Shown here piece by piece: positions 59,541-64,000 of a stretch of 64,000 bases of DNA. The number at the start of each line of letters is the position of its first letter. Position 1 is the stretch's first letter. Both the position numbers and the translations under genes were made by a program. Below the pieces are notes generated by a model. It saw only the letters and a program-made list of their open reading frames with translations. It was not told where the DNA came from and did no database searches. The stretch lies in contig NC_135041.1 in the NCBI RefSeq assembly GCF_051020975.1, positions 11,916,256 through 11,980,255 on the forward strand, read 5' to 3'. This DNA is from Osmia lignaria lignaria. Lineage: Eukaryota > Arthropoda > Insecta > Hymenoptera > Megachilidae.

Positions 59541-61165
59541 CTGAAAAGGAAAGACCGTCAGAGCATGGCACGGCAGGGCAACGGAGGAGGCACCAGAAGG
59601 GAAGGAAGAAAGAAAGAAGGGTAAGGGCTGTGCGGTGGTAGAAAAGTGTGCTTAAAATATTAACGCCGGAGGCGGTGCGCGTGGTAGGGATGCAGCGTTC
59701 TTTGTTCGACGGCGATGGAGGGCCTCGACTGAGAGAAGGAGGGGAAAGAGGGTTGTAGCGTGAAAGAGGGCCGCGCAAACAGCCTGCAGCAGTGACGTTC
59801 AGTTCTGTTGGCAAACCACCCCGCTCGCTCGACCCTCTATCCCTCTGCTTTAGCAAGCCCGACGTCGTGCAAAATAATATATGAAATATGCGCCACGTCG
59901 AGTTTTCCGCCGCGCCGGTGCGGCCGAAACTTTCTTCTCTCCCCCGTTGCCGGCCAACCTAAGGGGTGTGAAGCCGAGACTCGAGTGGCGAGCTACCCTG
60001 TCGTAGGGGGAAACGAGGGTCGCTAATGAAAAACCTTGAATTTTCCATGAAGGAATTACGGCTCTCGGTGCCGTGCAAGCTCTCTTCTTTACCCCCGTCG
60101 TCTCGTCTCGCCTCACCTCGCCACCGTCTAGAGTCGCGTCGTCGAAACCCTCCCCCTCGTAGCTTTTGCACGCTGTACTGCAGCTACCGGATTATTTTCA
60201 GCCACCGTCCCCTCTCAACGTTTTCGTCCGCGACGCTTACAGGGAAGAACCGGCAGCTCGGATAGTTACGAACAAATTAGGATTCTCGAGTAACCCCCCC
60301 TTTGCTTGCCGATGACTCCATAGCAAGACGCGCGGTGAATTTCAATCCCGTTTGAATGTACGGGCTGGTCTTATCGAGATTAGTGCTTGATTTTCATGGC
60401 GAGCGCGCCACCGTTATAACGTCGGCTTTCTCCGTCGGAGAATTTATCGATGCATCTCCGACTCGTAATGAGCGTTTCGACAATCTTGCGAAATGGAGGG
60501 AACTCGTAATGATATGTTGATAACGGAATCGTTCGACGTTGTTCGCATTTTCCTGGGAGGGAGAAAAAATAATTGTCAATCGCTTGTAATATTATAATTC
60601 TCAATTAAATTTCTAAAATTCCTTCCCAATAACGGTATCGTCTACCGTCGAGTCGTACCACTTGCGTTCGACACGAGATGGTCGAATTAAATATTGCAAG
60701 CGGTACGTTTTCTCGAAAACCCGATACAAGCAGGGACCAGAACGATTCCTCCTCCCACGTACTGTAAAGACAGGAAGCTTGTAGCAGGGTGGTCTGTACG
60801 AGCGGAAAGGGTCTCGTATCGTCGGAATGGGCGAGGAAGGAAATAAGAGCAAGAAGCACGGACGGGGGAAGAAAAAGGGGGCGGAGTGGTACATGGTGAA
60901 GCGAAAATAAAGAAAGGTCTCAGACTCGATAAACATTGCGTGTAGCTGAAACGTCGTCGCGGAGCTACGTAGCCCGTTAACACGGGCACACGCGGTATAC
61001 GCTACACGTTCGAGCACACAACGCACACAGTGAAATTCAGCGACGCAAAGCACACACGTGCGGTTTACGTGCTTGCACATCGCCACAGAGAGTGACGTGC
61101 TCGCTCTTGCACAGAGACGCGGACACTCCGGGCACGGCACGAAATATTTGAGTTGCTTGGCAAAC

Positions 61166-61198
61166 ACGTAAATGTAAACGCGGCGTTTACATTGACGT
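61166..61198. promoter_or_regulatory. 33-bp near-perfect palindrome with forkhead-like cores
   Basis: AATGTAAACGC (61171-61181) and GCGTTTACATT (61183-61193) are perfect inverted copies around a single G. One mismatch further out, ACGT pairs with ACGT, giving arms of 16 positions. Each arm carries TGTAAAC, the core seen in forkhead-factor sites, and a further GTTTAC follows at 61198-61202. It can also fold as a hairpin. No binding is shown by sequence alone. Confidence 0.5.
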
Positions 61199-62705
61199 TT
61201 ACTTTTCGCCTCCCTGCTCGTCCCGGCAGCCGCTCGACGAGCCCCTCGGGCTACGACCAAGGAACCTCGACGACATTGCCGGATAACGGGGGCGGAAGAG
61301 ACGAAGGTAGACGGTGACGAGGAAGACCGGCCGTGCCCGGATTCAGGAAGGAGGACGAAGACGAAGGTGCAAGAGGAGGAACCGTGAGGACGGAGTCAGG
61401 AGCGAAGGTTCAGGCGGAGGTGGCGGCTGACGCCAGTGGCGGGGAACTCGAGTCGACTAACCATCGGGCAAATATTGACCGAGCGGGATATTGCTCCCGA
61501 TGCTTGTTTGTTTATTTCAATACCCGTGACCGATGGGTTCGATAGAGGGTTGCTGTGTGCACAAGGACAGGAGAGGCTAACGCACACACTCGCAAAGTGC
61601 ACCGTGCGTTTTCTGTGCCAGCAACAAGAATACACACACGCACGTGCGTGTGTTCCTTGCGATTGCGGGCGTATCCTACGGATACGGAAAAACGGTTCGT
61701 ATATTCGTGGAAGCGCGACGAATGGAAAAAAGAAACACGCGTGCTTTACCCGTGTCCACATTGATCCATTTATATCCGAGTGATATATCCACTTTGCCAG
61801 ACGACAACACCGATAACCATTCGGACAGCTTTCTCAATCTCTACCGTTCCATCCTATCCTATCGTTCTACGGAGGATTCGGTGGAATATCCGGAGGATGC
61901 GATCTTCTCAACCGCGAAAACGGGAACGTTATCTCTTCTGACTCGACGAGGAAGAACGCTTTGCATTTTATTCCCCTTTGGAAGATTCATAAAGTAAAGT
62001 CCATCTCTACGAGCTACGTATCAAGTGTTGGCACGGAACTCAATCAATGGCACAATTTCGTTAATCAAAGCGCGGTCTCGCTTCTGGGAAATCAATTCGA
62101 TATTGCGTTCGAGCGAACAATCCAACGAAATCGGCGAACGAGCCGGCGACTATACCTGTACCGTATTGTGCCAATAATATATCAAGTTTATGTATTCAAC
62201 TGTACGAGTCGAACGTCAGCGTTAATTGGATAACTGCGAGCAGTTTTATGAAAGCGATACCAACGATCAACCGGCGCATTTGTAAAACTTGGAATTTATG
62301 TTCACGATACACCGTGACCACACCCGGCTAGTCAGTTTATACAGTGAACGTGAAATTGAAATAATTAAAACGTTCGCCGATTTCGCCGCAGGAATTCTTA
62401 TTTCCCGTTACAACGAAACAGGCGGTCGGTCGCGGGGCCTGATAATTCGTGGCACGTTAAAAGAATTTAAACTTCTTTCACGGAGGGTGGTTAACCAACG
62501 AACGCTGTGTTCGTTTTTCTTTTCCAGTTTCTTTTTCAGCGGTCGGTTAAGCGTTGCCTCACCACGGCGCGCTTATCGACACCGCAATCTTCTCTCGAAT
62601 ATCGTTGCATAATTTGCGCGCCGCGAATATCATTATCGCGAAAGCTGAGAAGCGAAGAATTTCAATGAAACGTGGTGGTGCGCGTTACGTGATCGCACCG
62701 CACCA

Positions 62706-62735
62706 CATCGCATCGCATCGCATCGCATCGCATCG
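62706..62735 (+). repeat. (CATCG)n repeat, six copies
   Basis: Six perfect CATCG units preceded by CACCA and followed by TGCC. They yield a His-Arg-Ile-Ala-Ser repeat in every plus frame. Confidence 0.95.
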
Positions 62736-63127
62736 TGCCACGCGTGTGAAACTACGTGGCCATTACGCGACCGTAAGCGTCGCGTTTACCCCGCCTTCCC
62801 TTTGTTTTATCTCTTTTGCCAACGTAACGGTAATAATATTCAGCCGGACTCTCGCTAAATAGTCGGTTACAGCTACCGCGATAACCATCTTATTGCTTCG
62901 CCGATTTATTCCGTTGTACCGGATGTTTCGAAGCTTTCAAATGAAAAAGGTCGCCCGCGATACACAGAGGGAACGAGTACGGGAGCACGGGCAACTTTAC
63001 GACTCGCGAACGTTCGTATAATAACGGTAATGAACGTTCCCTTTTTCCTCGCAGCCAGTTCACTCTCTGTTACAGCCTCACCCTAAAAATACCTATCTCT
63101 TGACTCGATCTAACCGCGCTAACTCAC

Positions 63128-63151
63128 CTCTCCGCTTTCCCTATGATCCAT
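63128..63151 (-). CDS. Candidate first coding exon, eight codons
   Basis: On the minus strand ATG at 63151 has A at -3 and G at +4. It encodes MDHRESGE and then meets a consensus donor, GAGAG|GTGAGT, in phase 0. The frame stays open upstream for many codons, so the ATG is not forced. The 400-600 bp upstream, including the CACGTG cluster, would be its promoter. Eight codons cannot be judged by composition; the donor is the main evidence. Confidence 0.2.
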
Positions 63152-64000
63152 AATCTGCACGCGATTCGCACGGGCAATGCCGTTAACGTCGTTAAACAAC
63201 GATAAAGGTCTCGTTTACTCGCGTTTCATACGGTTCCACGACGTCTATGATTAAAAGGAAAGAGAACGTCGAACGACTACCGTAAGCTTACCAAACAATA
63301 AAGATAAGTATACAACGTTCCGTAGATCTAGCAGTGACGGAAGTATTAAAGATGATCTATAGGAATAATGTCTTTATTGTATTTTTATTTTTTAGGAGCT
63401 CATCGATCTCACCGACTGATTCTGAACGATTGACGCAGGAAAAAAGCCGGTGGCCACCGGTGGACAGCGATCACGAGGCGAAAATGAACACGTCGCGGCG
63501 GATGTCAGCCGACGCCGGGCATCGAATAACCCGTTCACACGTGTACACGTGCGCTCGACACATAGACATACGTACACGTGCGTGGGCGTTGATACACCTT
63601 CGGTACACGGGCGCACGGAACGCGAGACACAACAACGCCGCCACGTACACTATAATAGCGGTCCACGTGGCCTGGCGTGGCAGACAGCCTGTCCGCGGAC
63701 GCACGTGTTCCTCGGCACGTTGTCGGCGATGGTAGACACGCGTACACCTTGTAAACCCGGCCGGCGTCGACCCAACAGAAACAATTAAGCTTAATTAATA
63801 ACTACTAATCCGCGCGCACCCCCGACCGCACCGTCCTTGTCCAGGTAACAGATCGCAGCCGCTTCGTTCCTATATACCGCCGCCCACAACACGTGAGCAA
63901 CTACAACACACATAAACACGGCACGATCGACAGGCATCCACGTGCAATCTCGTTAATTACCTTGTCGATTCGTTGTTGCGCACCCATCGACTTTCGCGCG
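63152..64000. other. Right-edge non-coding region
   Basis: AT-rich to about 63410, then CpG- and ACGTG-rich to 63760, then mixed. Frames across 63334-63788 on both strands result from alternating ACGTG words and lack splice support. It may be the upstream flank of the minus-strand candidate start at 63151. Confidence 0.5.
63538..63707. promoter_or_regulatory. Cluster of five CACGTG E-boxes
   Basis: CACGTG occurs at 63538, 63546, 63575, 63664 and 63702, with many additional ACGTG or CGTG half-words between. By chance one site is expected about every 4 kb in balanced DNA. CACGTG is bound by bHLH dimers such as CLOCK-CYCLE and MYC-MAX families. The first two sites are 8 bp apart, a spacing that could allow paired binding. 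The function is inferred. Confidence 0.45.

Larger units (their letters stand above)
59541..63127. other. Non-coding stretch with a CpG-rich, palindrome-bearing core
   Basis: From 60950 to 61420 the DNA is rich in CACA, ACGTG and CG words, includes the 61166-61198 palindrome, and then a GAGGAAG-rich block with donor-like words (GACGAAG|GTAGAC near 61306). It could be a promoter with a plus-strand first exon, but no initiator is clear. TTTTTCTTTTCCAG and TTTCTTTTTCAG acceptors near 62527 and 62539 lead to frames without donors. A CATCG repeat lies at 62706-62735. Confidence 0.45.

Noticed and set aside
60613..61260. Cys-rich 215-codon minus frame
   Set aside because: The cysteines come from repeated ACACGT/GTGTGC words; there is no zinc-finger spacing and no start or splice support.
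61333..61545. Plus-strand Glu/Ala-rich frame starting at GTG
   Set aside because: No ATG, a stop just upstream, and no pyrimidine-backed acceptor; more likely a purine-rich untranslated or promoter segment.
1..64000. tRNA, rRNA, snRNA, CRISPR array, phage or bacterial operon
   Set aside because: No B-box with a matching A-box, no conserved rRNA or snRNA core, no spaced direct-repeat array and no bacterial gene organisation was seen.

Overview
This window looks like nuclear DNA from an insect, most likely a hymenopteran (bee, wasp or ant). That is inferred from texture, not from a recognised gene. CpG is plainly not depleted: CGA, TCG and CGCG occur everywhere. AT-rich patches with TTAATTAA-type words alternate with CpG-rich patches. 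Long C/T-rich tracts recur, poly-A and poly-T runs are short, and no long interspersed repeat family is visible. There are no operons, Shine-Dalgarno sites or long uninterrupted genes, so it is not bacterial, organellar or viral. I recognise no protein family, tRNA, rRNA, snRNA or known insect microRNA.

Most of the 64 kb reads as intron, intergenic DNA or a regulatory desert. The best-supported coding piece is at the left edge: a 20-codon first coding exon on the minus strand (944-1003). It has an upstream in-frame stop, an A at -3 and a strong GTGAGT donor. Its gene therefore continues leftwards out of the window, and its 5' UTR and promoter should lie to the right of 1003. Every other coding call is a candidate exon, chosen because an open frame meets plausible splice sites or a plausible start. 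Minus-strand candidates lie at 8733-8876, 26577-26796, 28461-28634, 57746-57851 and 59050-59540. Plus-strand candidates lie at 15450-15635, 22046-22102, 36840-36912, 53825-53966 and 55266-55361. None carries a domain I know, and open frames of 100-200 codons also arise by chance in DNA this CpG-rich. The only long ATG-started intronless frame with coding-like third positions is 38760-39404 (214 aa, hydrophobic C-terminus, AATAAA about 165 nt downstream).

Layout: 1-2250, 5' end of the minus-strand gene; 2250-8700, desert with a promoter-like CpG patch near 4.5-4.9 kb; 8.7-15.6 kb, scattered candidate exons and a small frame open on both strands; 15.6-26 kb, desert with simple repeats; 26-29 kb, the densest minus-strand candidates; 29-38 kb, mostly AT-rich desert; 38.7-39.6 kb, the 214-aa frame; 40 kb, a short inverted-repeat element with a relative at 35.3 kb; 42-53 kb, pyrimidine bands and desert; 53.5-55.4 kb, a possible plus-strand 5' gene end with a MITE-like element in its putative first intron; 57.7-61.4 kb, more minus-strand candidates and a striking palindrome; 63.1-63.7 kb, a possible minus-strand first exon and a dense CACGTG cluster.

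I cannot say how the genes work together, because no product could be identified. Two minus-strand pairings are reading-phase compatible (57746-57851 to 26577-26796, and 28461-28634 to 8733-8876), which would suit one or two long-intron genes. That is inference only. I did not find a convincing new biological system. The items most worth a second look are the inverted-repeat families, the E-box cluster, the forkhead-like palindrome, the tandem array of donor-like motifs and the 214-aa frame.
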